From: Pseudomonas poae
Lineage (GTDB): Bacteria; Pseudomonadota; Gammaproteobacteria; Pseudomonadales; Pseudomonadaceae
NCBI GenBank assembly: GCA_028869255.1
Contig: CP110972.1
Coordinates: forward strand, 1,245,001 to 1,309,000
Direction: 5' to 3'
DNA: 64,000 nucleotides
Part shown: one piece after another, positions 26,320 to 37,340 of the stretch
How positions within the stretch are numbered: the stretch's first letter is position 1
Layout of the letters: each line of letters begins with the position of its first letter
The notes under the pieces: model-generated
Databases searched by the model: none
Told to the model about the DNA's origin: nothing
Seen by the model: only the letters and a program-made list of their open reading frames with translations
Translations under genes and position numbers: made by a program

Positions 26320-27790
26320 TTATCAACGGCTGTACATCGGCGGCAAATGGGTAGCGCCGATACAGCGCGGTGTGTTCGAGACAATTGATCCGAGCGATGA
26401 ATCGGTTCTGGCGAAGGTCGCCGCCGCCACCTCAGAAGATATCGACCTGGCCGTCGCCGCCGCGCGTAAGGCCTTCGACGAAGGCGACTGGCCGCACTGG
26501 ACAGGGGCGCAACGAGCGCAAGTGCTACGGCGAATGGCCGATGGTATTCGGGCGCGACAGGAAATGTTGGCGGCCATTGAAGTCCGCGACAATGGCAAGC
26601 CGCTCCCGGAAGCCCTGTGGGACATCGCTGACACGGCCGGTTGCTTCGACTTCTATGCGGAGCTTGCCGAAGGATCTGACCAGTACAGCAAGCAGGTGGT
26701 CAACGTGCTGGATGAGCGCTTCGACTCCTCGGTGATCAAGGAGCCGGTGGGCGTGGTTGCGGCAATTATTCCGTGGAATTTCCCGATGCTGATGGCGTCG
26801 TGGAAAGTCGCTCCGGCGCTGGCGGCGGGCTGTACTGTGGTACTAAAACCTTCTGAAATGACGCCGTTGACAGCCCTCGAACTGGCGAGCATTGCTGATA
26901 AGGCAGGCTTACCGGCTGGAGTATTGAATGTCGTCACCGGATTGGGGCACGAGGCCGGCGCACCGTTGGCGGAACATCCAGACGTGGACAAGATCGCCTT
27001 CACTGGCAGCGTCCCGACGGGGCGCAAGATCATGCAAGCCGCCGCGGCAGGGATCAAAAACATCAGCCTTGAACTGGGCGGTAAATCGCCGTTCGTGATT
27101 TTTGCCGACAGTGATCTAGATGCGGCGGTAGAGTGGATTCTGTTCGGGATTTTCTGGAATCAGGGCCAGGTATGTTCAGCGACTTCGCGGGTGTTGGTGG
27201 AGCGCGAGCTGTACCCGGCGCTACTGGAGCGACTGATCGCGGCCACCGAGCAAATCCAGATCGGCGAAGGCTTTGCCGACGGCGTAAAACTTGGGCCACT
27301 GGTCAGCAAGAGTCAACTGGATAAAGTCCTGGAAGCGATTGCGGTCGGTCAGCGCGAGGGCGCACGTCTGGTTTCGGGCGGCACTCGCCCGGGCCATTTG
27401 TATAAAGGGTATTACCTGACCCCGGCGATTTTCGCCGACGTTCCGGAGCACTGTTCGGTGTGGCGTGAGGAAATCTTCGGCCCAGTGGTATGCCTGCGCG
27501 CCTTCGATACTGAAGCCGAAGCAGTACGCTTGGCCAATGACTCACCTTTCGGGTTGGCGGCGGCGGTTATGTCGCGGGATATCCCACGTTGCGAACGTGT
27601 TGCCCGACGCTTTCGCGCCGGTATCGTCTGGATTAATTGCTCGCAACCGACTTTCGTGCAGGTGCCGTGGGGCGGCTACAAGCAGAGTGGTATAGGGCGC
27701 GAGCTGGGAGAGTGGGGCTATAACAACTATCTCGAAAGCAAGCAAATCACCCAATACAGTGGCGGATCCTGGGGCTGGTATTCCAAGTAA
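26312..27790 (+). CDS. Aldehyde dehydrogenase (betaine aldehyde/gamma-aminobutyraldehyde dehydrogenase-like)
   Basis: A 492-residue aldehyde dehydrogenase with Asn156 (IPWNFP), Glu254 (LELGGKSP) and Cys288 (NQGQVCSATSR). The segment WNQGQVCSATSRVLV and the ending PWGGYKQSGIGRELGEWG place it near BetB/aminoaldehyde dehydrogenases, which act on aldehydes carrying an amino or ammonium group. It overlaps the unrecognised small gene by eight bases. With the PotF-like binding protein and the amine oxidoreductase upstream it fits an amine catabolic route. Confidence 0.9.
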   Translation: MGDYQRLYIGGKWVAPIQRGVFETIDPSDESVLAKVAAATSEDIDLAVAAARKAFDEGDWPHWTGAQRAQVLRRMADGIRARQEMLAAIEVRDNGKPLPEALWDIADTAGCFDFYAELAEGSDQYSKQVVNVLDERFDSSVIKEPVGVVAAIIPWNFPMLMASWKVAPALAAGCTVVLKPSEMTPLTALELASIADKAGLPAGVLNVVTGLGHEAGAPLAEHPDVDKIAFTGSVPTGRKIMQAAAAGIKNISLELGGKSPFVIFADSDLDAAVEWILFGIFWNQGQVCSATSRVLVERELYPALLERLIAATEQIQIGEGFADGVKLGPLVSKSQLDKVLEAIAVGQREGARLVSGGTRPGHLYKGYYLTPAIFADVPEHCSVWREEIFGPVVCLRAFDTEAEAVRLANDSPFGLAAAVMSRDIPRCERVARRFRAGIVWINCSQPTFVQVPWGGYKQSGIGRELGEWGYNNYLESKQITQYSGGSWGWYSK

Positions 27791-27798
27791 AATGCATT

Positions 27799-27898
27799 AG
27801 TAGCGATTCCTAACGACTCAGCATTCGGCGTAGCTGTTACGCTTGCTAATACTCTTGAACGTCGTGTTGTAGCAGCGCCGCTGTCGTCGGCGCCGTGA
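27799..27898 (+). pseudogene. Possible tail fragment of another aldehyde dehydrogenase
   Basis: Just after the stop of the second dehydrogenase the plus strand reads IPNDSAFGVAVTLANTLERR, which resembles the family segment LANDSPFGLAAAVMSRDIPR found in the gene before it. About 30 codons remain, with no start. It may be the remnant of a tandem copy. The match is short. Confidence 0.3.
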
Positions 27899-27984
27899 TT
27901 GGAACCTGATTAGAGCTAACAATCAGCCATTGGACTTTTCCAGCGTTGGTGTACCGCTGGTGATCTCCCTCACAGGAAGACCTT

Positions 27985-29607
27985 ATGTCTATTTTTGAAC
28001 TGGGCCTGACGCCCTTGCCGGTCAATCATATGGCTCTCTCTCCGTTGAGCTTCATTGAGCGTACTGCCTCCGTCTACGGCGACTATCTTGCTGTGATCCA
28101 TGGTTCTATTCGCCGTGACTGGCGACAAACCTATGAACGCTGCCGCCGTCTAGCCAGTGCTCTTAGCGCCTTGGGGGTTGGCAAAGGAGATACGGTGGCG
28201 GTGATGTTGCCCAACATACCGGCGATGCTCGAGGTCCACTTCGGTGTGCCAATGATCGGCGCTGTCCTTAACGCTTTGAATGTGCGCCTGGACGAGCAAG
28301 CGATCGCTTTTATGCTCGAACATGGAGAGGCGAAGGTTTTGATCACTGACCGTGAATTTCATGGGGTTATTCGCAAGGCTCTAAGTTTATCGTCTAACCC
28401 GCCATTGGTGATTGATGTAGACGATCCGGAATATGGCGAAGGCAGCGCTGTCAGCGATCTGGATTATGAATTACTCCTGGCCGGAGGCGATCCGCAGTTC
28501 GCCTGGCAATGGCCCAGAGATGAATGGCAAGCCATTTCCCTTAACTACACCTCTGGCACTACCGGTAACCCTAAAGGCGTTATCTATCATCACCGCGGAG
28601 CCTATCTCAATTCCTTGGGTAATCAGATGACGTGGGCGATGGGTAATCATCCTATCTATCTTTGGACGCTGCCGATGTTTCATTGCAATGGCTGGTGTTA
28701 TCCATGGACAGTTACTGCGCTGGCTGGCACTCATGTGTTCTTGCGGCGTGTAGATCCGCAAACCGTCCTAACCCTTATCCACGAGCACAAGGTTAGCCAT
28801 CTGTGTGGCGCGCCTATAGTATTTAATGCCCTGGCAAACTTACCTGAGTCGCAGGGCGCCACCATCAATCATTCGGTCAATGCGATGGTGGCGGGCGCAT
28901 CTCCACCGGCTAAAGTCATCGGAGCCATTGAGGAGATGGGGATCAAGATCACGCACGTATACGGGCTTACCGAAGTTTACGGTCCGGTAACAGTTTGTGC
29001 CTGGCATGCTCAATGGGATGGGCTGTCACTTGAGGAGCGTGCAAAGATTAAATCTCGTCAAGGGGTGCGTTATCCTACGCTCGAAGGACTGATGGTTGCT
29101 GATCCGCAGACGTTGGAACCCGTGCCTTGCGACGGCATCAGCATGGGGGAAGTATTCATGCGCGGGAATACGGTGATGAAGGGCTATCTAAAAAATCCTG
29201 CAGCGACACGTGAGGCCTTTAAGGGGGGCTGGTTCCATACCGGTGACTTAGCCGTTTGTCACTCTGATGGGTATGTGGAAATCAAGGATCGATTGAAAGA
29301 CGTCATTATCTCTGGTGGCGAAAACATTTCCACGATTGAGCTTGAGAGCGTCCTATACCGTCATCCAGGGGTGTTGGAGGCTGCGGTTGTCGCTCGTCCT
29401 GACGAAAAATGGGGGGAAACACCATGTGCTTTTATTACTCTAAAAGTTGGTTATCAGGAGATCGAAGAGGCTGACATTATCTTCTTCTGTCGCAAGCATC
29501 TCGCGGGTTTCAAACTACCCAAAACTGTTGTGTTCACTGAGCTGCCAAAGACGTCGACGGGAAAGGTCCAGAAATACCTACTACGAGATTGGGCGAAGGC
29601 TCTATAG
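27985..29607 (+). CDS. Acyl-CoA synthetase (AMP-forming, FadD/AlkK-like)
   Basis: A 540-residue adenylate-forming enzyme that activates a carboxylic acid to acyl-CoA with ATP. Motifs are complete: the P-loop-like YTSGTTGNPKGVIYHH at about 185-200, the aromatic-gate region THVYGLTEVYGPV, GWFHTGDLAV, the hinge KDVIISGGENIS and the catalytic lysine in KTSTGKVQKY near the end. An AGGAAG ribosome site precedes the ATG. The family is broad (medium- and long-chain fatty acids, aryl acids). In this setting it could activate the acid made by the aldehyde dehydrogenases upstream (inference). Confidence 0.9.
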   Translation: MSIFELGLTPLPVNHMALSPLSFIERTASVYGDYLAVIHGSIRRDWRQTYERCRRLASALSALGVGKGDTVAVMLPNIPAMLEVHFGVPMIGAVLNALNVRLDEQAIAFMLEHGEAKVLITDREFHGVIRKALSLSSNPPLVIDVDDPEYGEGSAVSDLDYELLLAGGDPQFAWQWPRDEWQAISLNYTSGTTGNPKGVIYHHRGAYLNSLGNQMTWAMGNHPIYLWTLPMFHCNGWCYPWTVTALAGTHVFLRRVDPQTVLTLIHEHKVSHLCGAPIVFNALANLPESQGATINHSVNAMVAGASPPAKVIGAIEEMGIKITHVYGLTEVYGPVTVCAWHAQWDGLSLEERAKIKSRQGVRYPTLEGLMVADPQTLEPVPCDGISMGEVFMRGNTVMKGYLKNPAATREAFKGGWFHTGDLAVCHSDGYVEIKDRLKDVIISGGENISTIELESVLYRHPGVLEAAVVARPDEKWGETPCAFITLKVGYQEIEEADIIFFCRKHLAGFKLPKTVVFTELPKTSTGKVQKYLLRDWAKAL

Positions 29608-30286
29608 GCTGTAGGTCTTCCTGGTTGGCTTCCCTTTCACTGTCTATCAAAGCGGAGCGTGGGCAAGTTTCGTCGTAAATTAAAGCTGTTTGAAGCTTTC
29701 GAGATTCACACCAGTTGGCTTGGCGGGGATGAAAAAAGGAGCTTTGTTTAGCATCGCTTCGTCAGCGAAAATGAGTGATAGGCGTGTCCTAATGCGATGT
29801 CTATCCCGCTCCGCACAAGACGCGATTTCACTTGGTGAATTCGTCATAGAGCGGGGATTAGCAGAACGCTCATCAGCGATGGCCGAACGTCTCACTGACT
29901 GGTCGAAAAGTTGCGATGATAAGAGCCGAGAGCTTCGCAGTGAAGAGGATCTATGACAGTCGCCAACGCTTCGTGGTAGTTGGCGCATGGAAATCCTAGC
30001 GATAAGGGTGATCGCGTTCGCTTAAAAATACGCGGACACCATCGCCCTTAATGCTAGAGTTCGGTAGGTGACTTGGCCGGACGGTTAGGATTGTTAAGTT
30101 TGCTTTCACCCCTCGAACATTCAAATCCCATCCAAACGAAAACTTATTCACCAGGATAATCCGCAGGTGGTCTGCAACGTCGAGAGTCGTGAGAAACGAC
30201 GCGCTATTTAGTTTGGCCATTCACAGATCTATGTGCTGATGGATGAACAACCTGCAGCGTAACGTTCGCTAGGGCGCCAGTAACGA
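29608..30286. other. Intergenic region with unassigned short frames
   Basis: Two short frames of unclear value lie here: a plus-strand frame at 29690-29956 (88 codons) with a minus-strand frame over the same bases, and a minus-strand frame at 29996-30220 (74 codons, with AEHL-like helix ADHLRIILVNKF). None shows a good ribosome site together with a known family, so I do not call genes. Confidence 0.3.
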
Positions 30287-30493
30287 TTACTTAACCAGGT
30301 ACAGAGCGCGCTTCGGTGGATTCAACTGCGCGTCCAAGGCGCCGAGTTGCTGATTCAAGTTGCGTGTGGCCATCAGGAGTTCACTCAGCGCTGCGAGCAC
30401 AACGGCGCGATCCTGCACGCTCAGGGAGTGTTCTTGTCCTTTCAAACTCTTCAGTAAACCTTTCAAGTCGTCATTCAATTTTTCGGTCGTCAT
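30287..30493 (-). CDS. Small conserved-looking protein of unknown function (68 aa)
   Basis: The product starts MTTEKLNDDLKGLLKSLKG, is rich in Leu, Lys, Gln and Asp, and should be mainly alpha-helical, possibly a coiled coil (LAALSELLMATRNLNQQLGALD). There is no signal peptide or membrane segment. It stands alone between the acyl-CoA synthetase and an AraC regulator. Composition is that of a real soluble protein; the role is unknown. Confidence 0.55.
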   Translation of the reverse strand: MTTEKLNDDLKGLLKSLKGQEHSLSVQDRAVVLAALSELLMATRNLNQQLGALDAQLNPPKRALYLVK

Positions 30494-30679
30494 CAGTTCT
30501 GTGCTCCGTTTTTTGGATTCTCCCTCTATTCGTAACGAGTTTGGAGTGTAAGTTGAGTTGGGATAAACAGATGTCGTCTGAGGATAAGGAATGGCGTGTA
30601 GATGAACGCGCGTGCTTGACTTACCATGATTAGACTTAGTCGCTTGTTTTGAATGCGTGATCTAGGATCAGTCGTGAAC

Positions 30680-31684
30680 TCAGGGCCCGTAGGCTGCCCG
30701 ATGGTTGCCTGGAGACATTCCAAACCATCGTTCGCATGCCTTGTTGAAGGCGCTTTGATTTTTGAAGCCGACGCTGTAGGCGATCTGTTTGAATGAGAGT
30801 GTAGTATGGGTTAGTAAATCGCTGCTGTGCGTGCGCTTAATTTCATCCACTAAGTTTTGAAACGACACGCCTTGTGTTTTCAGTGCGCGTGTAAGTTGCC
30901 GTTGCGTGAGACTCATGCTCTTGAGTACACCTTCCATCGTCAACGATTTTCCCTCATGCAGGTGCTTGAGGATCACTCGCTTTGTTTGCGCGCTTGTGTC
31001 ATCGATTTCCAGCGCACGCTGCTGCATTTTTAGATGACTGGTGTGGATCGACTGCAGAGATGGATCGAATGTGGATATTGAAAGTTCACAATCACTGCGG
31101 CTGAAGGTCAGTGAGTTGGTCGCGGCGGAGAACGCTATCCGGTGACCGAACAGCTCTTCTAACTGCCGGACATTTTCCGGTCTGGGGTACGTGAACCCGG
31201 CACATAACGGCACGATGCGCTCTTTCGGAACAAGCCAGTGAAGCAGCCCCAGAGTCATGGACGTCACGGCGTCGATGAACACTCTGGGAAGTGTGAAAAT
31301 TTGTGGGTTGGCAGCACCGCCGGAAATGGTGACTGTGCACGGCTGTTCATCGAGAAACATGCAGAACCCGAGCCCGATCGTAGAGTGATGCTCAACCATA
31401 TGCTTGAGCGCATCGAGGACTGTCGCGCTGGACATGATGGCATAACCCAGCACGCCCAGATTGCCGGGATGAGCCTTTTGATAGGCCAACAAACCGATGT
31501 CTTCATTGTTTTGACGCTGTTGTGCCAGGGTAAGCAACTGGTTGAGATGAGTGAGCGGGATGTCGTTGCGTGCGCCAGGCTCCTTTGCGGGGCGAGCGGG
31601 AATGCGAGAACTGAGCGTGCCTTTTTCGGTGGCCGTTACGGCTTCAATGCACGCGTGAGCGAAGGGCGAAAAGATGCTTGGCAT
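30680..31684 (-). CDS. AraC family transcriptional regulator (OruR-type)
   Basis: A 334-residue regulator with an N-terminal Arabinose_bd-like domain and a C-terminal AraC helix-turn-helix: GVLKSMSLTQRQLTRALKTQ and IAYSVGFKNQSAFNKACERW, the second being the canonical motif near the end. It diverges from a chemoreceptor gene at 31944 across 259 bases, so it may control that receptor. The effector is unknown. Same build as the regulators at 13528 and 49313. Confidence 0.9.
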   Translation of the reverse strand: MPSIFSPFAHACIEAVTATEKGTLSSRIPARPAKEPGARNDIPLTHLNQLLTLAQQRQNNEDIGLLAYQKAHPGNLGVLGYAIMSSATVLDALKHMVEHHSTIGLGFCMFLDEQPCTVTISGGAANPQIFTLPRVFIDAVTSMTLGLLHWLVPKERIVPLCAGFTYPRPENVRQLEELFGHRIAFSAATNSLTFSRSDCELSISTFDPSLQSIHTSHLKMQQRALEIDDTSAQTKRVILKHLHEGKSLTMEGVLKSMSLTQRQLTRALKTQGVSFQNLVDEIKRTHSSDLLTHTTLSFKQIAYSVGFKNQSAFNKACERWFGMSPGNHRAAYGP

Positions 31685-31943
31685 GTTCAGCCTGTGTGTA
31701 AGTGAGTGAGGTCCCCTTATTTTTATTGTGATGGTCTTTCTGAGGCTTGAATTTAACGCATTTAATGGATCATGTGTCGATGGCTAATGCATTTTTCTCT
31801 GGCGAATGTATTCATCCGCGCGTGGTACGCAGTCACAATTCAGGGTACGGACAGCTGGAGCATGTCTGCTAGGTACTCTGATCTACACAAGCTGGCAAAC
31901 GATTACGTATTTATTTTTTATTAATGGTAGGCAGGGAATTTGA

Positions 31944-33572
31944 ATGATGATTTTAAGAAGGTTTAACATTGCCAAACGTGTGATTGTGTGTTTCGCGTTG
32001 ATCGTCATAGTTGTTGCCGGCCTTGGCTTGTTTAGCATTCACCAAATGTCTGCGATCCGAAGCGAGGGCTTGATTATCGAAAACAGCTCGCTGCCGGGCA
32101 TCGCCTTGGGAGACGACATTGCTTTGGCGTTCGCCAATACTCGAGTCGACTCCATCAAGCTGCTGTCCAGCTATGAACAACAACTGCCTGGCGCTTACGT
32201 GAACTTTCAGTCGAAACTACAGATGTTTGATGCCGCGATTTCTGCGTACAAACCGCTGATCGGTTCCGCCGGTGAAGCTGAGTTGATCGACGCGATTGCC
32301 TCGCTCTATCGTCAATACAGTGCCGACGCGCAGCGTGTATTTGACTTGCTGAAGGCCAATCAACGAGAGGCTGCCCGAGAAATTTTAATGGTAGAAATGA
32401 CAACGGTCGCCCAGGAAATTTCCAGGCACCTTAAAACGCTGGAAACATTCAACGACAATGAAAAAGCCAGCGCGAGTGTTCGTGCAAGTCATGCTTACGA
32501 CAATGCAAAAGTCGTCATCTGGTTGGTATTAGTTTTTGCGGTACTCTCCACTGTGATTTTGGCTTGGCGCCTGACGATCAGCTTGGCTGGTCCCATCAGA
32601 CAAGCACTTAGCACCTCAGAAATAATTGCTTCCGGTGATCTGCGTCGAATAGCGGTGGATGTTCGCGGCGGCGATGAGGCCGCGCTATTACTACAGTCAA
32701 TGGAGCGAATGAGATCGAATTTGCAGACCACACTTTCCCATGTGGGGGCGGCCTCTGAGCAACTCGGCTCCGCAGCCGAGGAAATGGACGCCTTGATGCG
32801 CGACAGCCATGCCGATCTTAATACACAAAACAGTGAAATCGAGATGGCGGCGACTGCTGTGACCGAGATGAGTCAGGCCGTGGAGGAAGTCGCGCGAAAT
32901 GCTGTGGCAACCGCTGAAGAGTCACGCTCTTCTACTCACGCAGCGCGCCAGGGCCGAGAGGAACTCAACCGGACGGTTCGTTCAGTTGCCGAGTTGGCGC
33001 AATTTATCGGCAGTGCTTCAGAGCGGGCAATGCTGCTATCGTCGCGTACTCAGGATATCAGTCGCGTGCTGGAGGTGATTCGTTCGGTATCTGAACAAAC
33101 CAACCTGCTGGCACTTAACGCCGCCATTGAGGCCGCCAGGGCAGGAGAGGCCGGCCGTGGTTTTGCCGTGGTAGCTGATGAGGTTAGGGCCCTAGCGCAT
33201 CGCACCAGTGAGTCGACGCGAGAGATCGAGACAATGATCGAGAAGATTCAGCAAGGCACTCGCGATACCTTATTTGCCTTGACCTCTAGCACCGAGCAGG
33301 CTGATCGTACCCGCGAGCAAGCCGAGTCGACCAGTCACGTGTTGGCCTTGATTACTTCGGCCGTAGCGGGAATCGACGAGCGTAATACGGTGATTGCCAG
33401 TGCTTCCGAGGAGCAGGCTCAGGTAGCTCGCGAAGTCGATCATAACCTGGTGCGTATCCGTGACCTCTCAATGCAGTCGTCAGTTCGTTCGGATCAGACA
33501 CTGAGTGCAAGCGCCGCTCTGGCGAAGCTTGCAAGTGAACTGAGGATGACGCTGCAAAAGTTCGAACTCTGA
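31944..33572 (+). CDS. Methyl-accepting chemotaxis protein (4HB-type sensor domain)
   Basis: A 542-residue chemoreceptor. A first membrane segment at about 12-32 is followed by an all-helical periplasmic domain of about 155 residues that resembles the four-helix-bundle sensor, a second membrane segment near 188-208, a HAMP domain, and the signalling domain with the hairpin tip [19 protein letters not shown]. No C-terminal CheR/CheB-docking pentapeptide is visible (it ends LQKFEL). It is a paralogue of the receptor at 58381-60000, with the same architecture but a divergent sensor. The ligand is unknown. The start could be either of two adjacent ATG codons. Confidence 0.93.
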   Translation: MMILRRFNIAKRVIVCFALIVIVVAGLGLFSIHQMSAIRSEGLIIENSSLPGIALGDDIALAFANTRVDSIKLLSSYEQQLPGAYVNFQSKLQMFDAAISAYKPLIGSAGEAELIDAIASLYRQYSADAQRVFDLLKANQREAAREILMVEMTTVAQEISRHLKTLETFNDNEKASASVRASHAYDNAKVVIWLVLVFAVLSTVILAWRLTISLAGPIRQALSTSEIIASGDLRRIAVDVRGGDEAALLLQSMERMRSNLQTTLSHVGAASEQLGSAAEEMDALMRDSHADLNTQNSEIEMAATAVTEMSQAVEEVARNAVATAEESRSSTHAARQGREELNRTVRSVAELAQFIGSASERAMLLSSRTQDISRVLEVIRSVSEQTNLLALNAAIEAARAGEAGRGFAVVADEVRALAHRTSESTREIETMIEKIQQGTRDTLFALTSSTEQADRTREQAESTSHVLALITSAVAGIDERNTVIASASEEQAQVAREVDHNLVRIRDLSMQSSVRSDQTLSASAALAKLASELRMTLQKFEL

Positions 33573-33887
33573 TAATCCGTCAGGTGTTCAACTGTCTTGG
33601 TTTCGGGGGCTCATATAGGCCCACTGACAGCTTTTGCTAAATTGCCTTGGTGTTCCCTTCATGCGGCCTCACCGCGGTAGAGGTCGTTTACCCAGTGAAA
33701 ATGAGTACTCGGCTAAAGCAGTTTTGATCATCTATACAAATCAGTGTGTATCAGGGCTGCATGCTAAGTTTTTTTGGTACGTCTAAAAATGATGTGGGCG
33801 ATTGATGGGGCGTTAGCGTTCTCGCATTGCCCCCAGTAGGTGCGTTAATGCATTGGCGTCAAATGTGTTGACCCATTTATGATGACT
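33573..33887. other. Intergenic spacer between convergent genes
   Basis: Between the chemoreceptor and the end of the minus-strand histidine kinase no gene or strong terminator was seen. Confidence 0.35.
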
Positions 33888-35071
33888 TCATGTCGGAATT
33901 TCAACTTGAATCAATAATCCTCCCCCAGTGCGATTGGTTAGGTAAATGCTGCCTCCATGGGCACTAGAGATAGCATGTGCAATCGACAGTCCTAGGCCGC
34001 TGCCTCCTGAAGGCCGGGCGCGTGAGCGCTCAGCACGCCAGAAGCGCTCAAACACTTTGTCAACATCCGCTGTATCAATGCCCGGGCCGCGATCTGCGAA
34101 AGAGAGCGTCAACTTGTCACCGTTAGATTTCGCGGCGATTTCGAGTGAGCCGCCTTGTGCGGCATAGCGGAAAAAGTTGTCGATCATGATATTCACGATC
34201 TGACCTGTTCGATCCCTGTCCGCTTTAAGTCGAAGGTCAGAGGGGATTTGCACGTCGGGCTTGATGTCTGCCGTGATGAATTGTGCACTGAACCAATTCA
34301 GGCGTTCAGAAACCAGATTGCGTACACTGAACTCGCTTTTTTCCAAAATCAGCTGCCCCGCACGTGCAAGTGAAAGCAGGTGCAGGTCATTGACGAGTTT
34401 GTTCAACTGATCGAGTTGGCGCTTGACCATCTGTAACTGATTGAGATCGCCGGGAAAGACGCCATCAATGATTCCTTGTACTCGGCCCATGGCAGCGTTT
34501 AAGGGGGTGCGCAGTTCATGGGCGATCATGGCACTGGATTCACGAACCTCCTGCTCATATCGTTCTAACTGTGTTGTCATGCTATTGAAGTCGCCAATCA
34601 AACATTGTATTTCATCGGATGCATTGGGATTCGATGGCAGTCGTGTTTTGAAATCCCCTGGGCTACTAAGCGTGCAACTTCGGCGATAGATGAGAACTGA
34701 CTTGATAATGGCCGTGAAAGAAGGAAGCCACAGAGTAGTATTATCGGCATCGCCCCTGCCACAAGCGCTGCAAGCAGCAACCAATCGTTGTTGGCGATAC
34801 CCGGTAGGAGACTCTCGACGGGGTAATATTGCTTAAAAAGCTCCCATAGTCTGGCTTCGTTAAGGTGCGGATCGGCTTGTAGATGCTTGAATTCGACTCT
34901 GGTCTCATCGGGGATACTTGCGAGCATCGTTGACTCGCCTAGCGCGAAATGAAGCCACATACTGAACGCGATTATGATCAAGGCGCTAATGGCGAGCATG
35001 CTCATACGTATGCCCACCCAGTGCCAAAGAGGTTTCTTTTTTCGTTTGAGTTGGAACTTTATTGTGCTCAT
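33888..35071 (-). pseudogene. Sensor histidine kinase, single frameshift
   Basis: Kinase partner of the response regulator just upstream, with which it shares an ATGA overlap. The N-terminal part has a membrane segment at about 23-45 (MSMLAISALIIIAFSMW), a short periplasmic loop and a second segment near 95-118. The C-terminal part has the phospho-acceptor SSAMIAHELRTPLN, an N-box (NIMIDNFFRYA), and GPGID and GGSGLGLSIAHAI ATP-site motifs. The frame breaks in the HAMP linker at 34655-34658, a run of four C; one more base gives QGDFKTRLPSNP and a complete kinase of about 394 residues. It may be a real defect or a sequencing error. Confidence 0.82.
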
Positions 35072-35757
35072 TTGAATCGATACCCGATCGATCGGACAGT
35101 AACTAAGACGCCTTCGATTTCATGAGTTTCAAGTTTGCGGCGTAAGTTGTGTACATGGGTATCGATAACCCTGGAAAGTGCTTCACTTTCCGGCATGCAA
35201 ACTTCAAGTAGCTCTTCACGTGTGAATGCCTTGGCTGGAGTGGAAAGTAGAGTTGTTAAAAGCTTGAATTCGGTAGGTGTAAGATCTACTAATACCGTTT
35301 CACGCCCCTGATGTTCAATACTGGCAGTATAGGCATTGAGATCAACTAGCAGATGTTTGTAGCGCAGGTTTTTTTCATCTGTTCGAATATAGTTTATTCG
35401 GCGCAGCACCGCGTGAACCCGCGCTACTACTTCTTTAGGATTATAAGGTTTGACGACATAGTCATCCGCCCCGTAGCGCAGAGCTCCAAGCTTTTCTGGT
35501 TCGTCGCCCATCGCCGTGACCATTATCACCGCAGTGTCGCTGCAGCGTCTTACTGTTGCGAGTACTTCAGTACCGCTTTTCTTGGGCAACATGACATCTA
35601 GCAGGATCAAGTCGGGTCTCCACTGCTTGTGCAGCTCCACTGCAACTAGCCCATCTTCGGCCAATGCGACTTCAAAGCCATCTCGAATCAAGTACGCCTC
35701 TAAAATGCTGGCGCTGTCGGTGTCGTCTTCGACGATTAAAATACGTTTTCCTGACAC
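35068..35757 (-). CDS. OmpR/PhoB-family response regulator
   Basis: A 229-residue regulator: receiver domain with acidic pocket Glu10-Asp12, phospho-acceptor Asp54 (LILLDVMLPKKSG) and Lys in VVKPYNP, then a winged-helix domain with the recognition region ALSRVIDTHVHNLRRKLE. The initiation codon is probably GTG at 35757 with AAGAGG ahead. It diverges from the efflux/Pqi operon at 35855, and the 97 bases between are the likely place of control, so it probably regulates that operon (inference; BaeR/ParR-like logic). Confidence 0.92.
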   Translation of the reverse strand: MSGKRILIVEDDTDSASILEAYLIRDGFEVALAEDGLVAVELHKQWRPDLILLDVMLPKKSGTEVLATVRRCSDTAVIMVTAMGDEPEKLGALRYGADDYVVKPYNPKEVVARVHAVLRRINYIRTDEKNLRYKHLLVDLNAYTASIEHQGRETVLVDLTPTEFKLLTTLLSTPAKAFTREELLEVCMPESEALSRVIDTHVHNLRRKLETHEIEGVLVTVRSIGYRFK

Positions 35758-35854
35758 AGCCGCGACCTCTTGATCAAATCTTGATATTTCGTGGACGGTT
35801 TATTGAAACTAGCAACATAAGATCTCGTCCAGACCACGATGTCACGAAGATCCT

Positions 35855-37340
35855 ATGTCGACTCTCGTACCACTGTCCAAGCAATTTTATTCGTACCGAC
35901 GCCTATGGGCATTGATGTGTCTGACGCTGTTTATCGCAGGCTGCTCCTTTGCGCCGATTTATAAACGACCGGGGTTACCCGTTCCAGCGAGTCAGAGCTC
36001 AGACGCCTTGAATTTGAAAATGGGCGAGGGAATTCCTGAGTTGCTGCAGGACGAGCGCAGGTTGATCAAGGATCTGTCACCCAATGGCGAACTGCATGGT
36101 TTGGTAAGTCTGGCGCTGAGTCATAACCGCGATTTTCGTTTGATTTGTTTGAGAGTAAAGGAGGCCAGGGCTGGCTATGGCGTGGCTCGGGCTGATCGAT
36201 TACCGACGCTTGGCTTGGGGGTTGAGCGTGACCGGCAACATTTCAATAACGCGGCTTCCGAAGAGCGTTATGGCCAGGACATTACGCTAGCCACGCTGGG
36301 CGTTTCAGATTTTGATCCGGACTTTTTTCGGCCGATTACGCAGCTTGTCCGAGGCTGCTCGGCATGACTATCTCGCCACGACTTATGGGCAGCAGGCCGC
36401 CAGAAGCGCATTGGTGACTGAGGTTGCACGCACTTATCTTTCACAACGATTGGCCACCGCGTTGAAGGCTGATGCGCAGCGTATCAACGATGCCCAGCAA
36501 GACATGTTGCATCTGATCGAAGACCAGCAGCGCCAGGGAGCAGTGTCTATTGATGATGTGGAGGTGCAACGCGTTGCAACCGAACGGGCTCATCAACAAT
36601 TGTCCGTCGCGATAGCCAATGATTCCACAGCATCTCAGGCGCTGCTGTTACTGACCGGATACGCTGCGGCGCTTCCCACGTTCGGTCCAGAGATCGCATA
36701 CGCCTCCTATGACAGCGCCGCGGGACTTACCGATATGCCGTCGGAGCGTTTGCTGGAGCGTTTCGACGTTCGTCAGAGCGAGGAGTACCTGAAGGCCTCC
36801 AACGCAAACATTGGGGCGGCTCGGGCAGCGTTTTTTCCTTCGATCAAATTGAGCACCGGTGTTGGCGTGCAGAGCGACAGCCTGCGCCCGCTATTTAGCG
36901 AAGGCAATGGCACCTGGTTGTTCAGCCCGCAGTTGAACGTACCGCTCTTCGATGGTGGGCGTAGTCGTGCCAACCTGAACCTCGCCAAGGTGCGCAAGCA
37001 GATAGCCGTGTCCCAGTACGAGAAGACCATCCAGGTTGCTTTCCGTGAGATGGCTGATGTTCTGAACCAGCGGCGACTGGTTCTGGAGCAGATGCGCGGT
37101 GAAGTCGAACTGCGCAGCCTGGCCGAGGACAAGGCCCGCAGAACATTGATTGCCTATGCCGATGGCGGTGTGGACCGCACGACGGTCCTGGCCTCCACGG
37201 TCAGCGTTAACCAAGCAGACATTGTGTGGCGCCAGTTGCGTCACGACCTTTTGATGAATCGCCTGAACCTATATCGCGCGCTCTGCGGTGCAGACGCCAC
37301 GCCTTCCCAACGCCTACCTGAAAACGGAGTATCCCTATGA
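35855..37340 (+). pseudogene. Outer-membrane efflux channel lipoprotein (OprM/NodT family), single frameshift
   Basis: TolC-like factor of a tripartite pump. The N-terminus has a lipoprotein signal with lipobox IAGC and the OprM-like APIYKRPGLPVP. Further on, ARADRLPTLGLGVER and the C-terminal SPQLNVPLFDGGRSRANLNLA are family segments. The frame breaks in six T at 36323-36328; one T fewer gives DFFGRLRSLSEAARHDYLAT and a full-length protein of about 494 residues. The stop overlaps the start of the next gene (ATGA). It is the first gene of an eight-gene operon divergent from the two-component system. Confidence 0.83.

Noticed and set aside
29680-29988. Overlapping open frames on both strands as a gene or insertion-sequence remnant
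   Set aside because: No recognisable transposase or other motif, and no ribosome site; left as unassigned.
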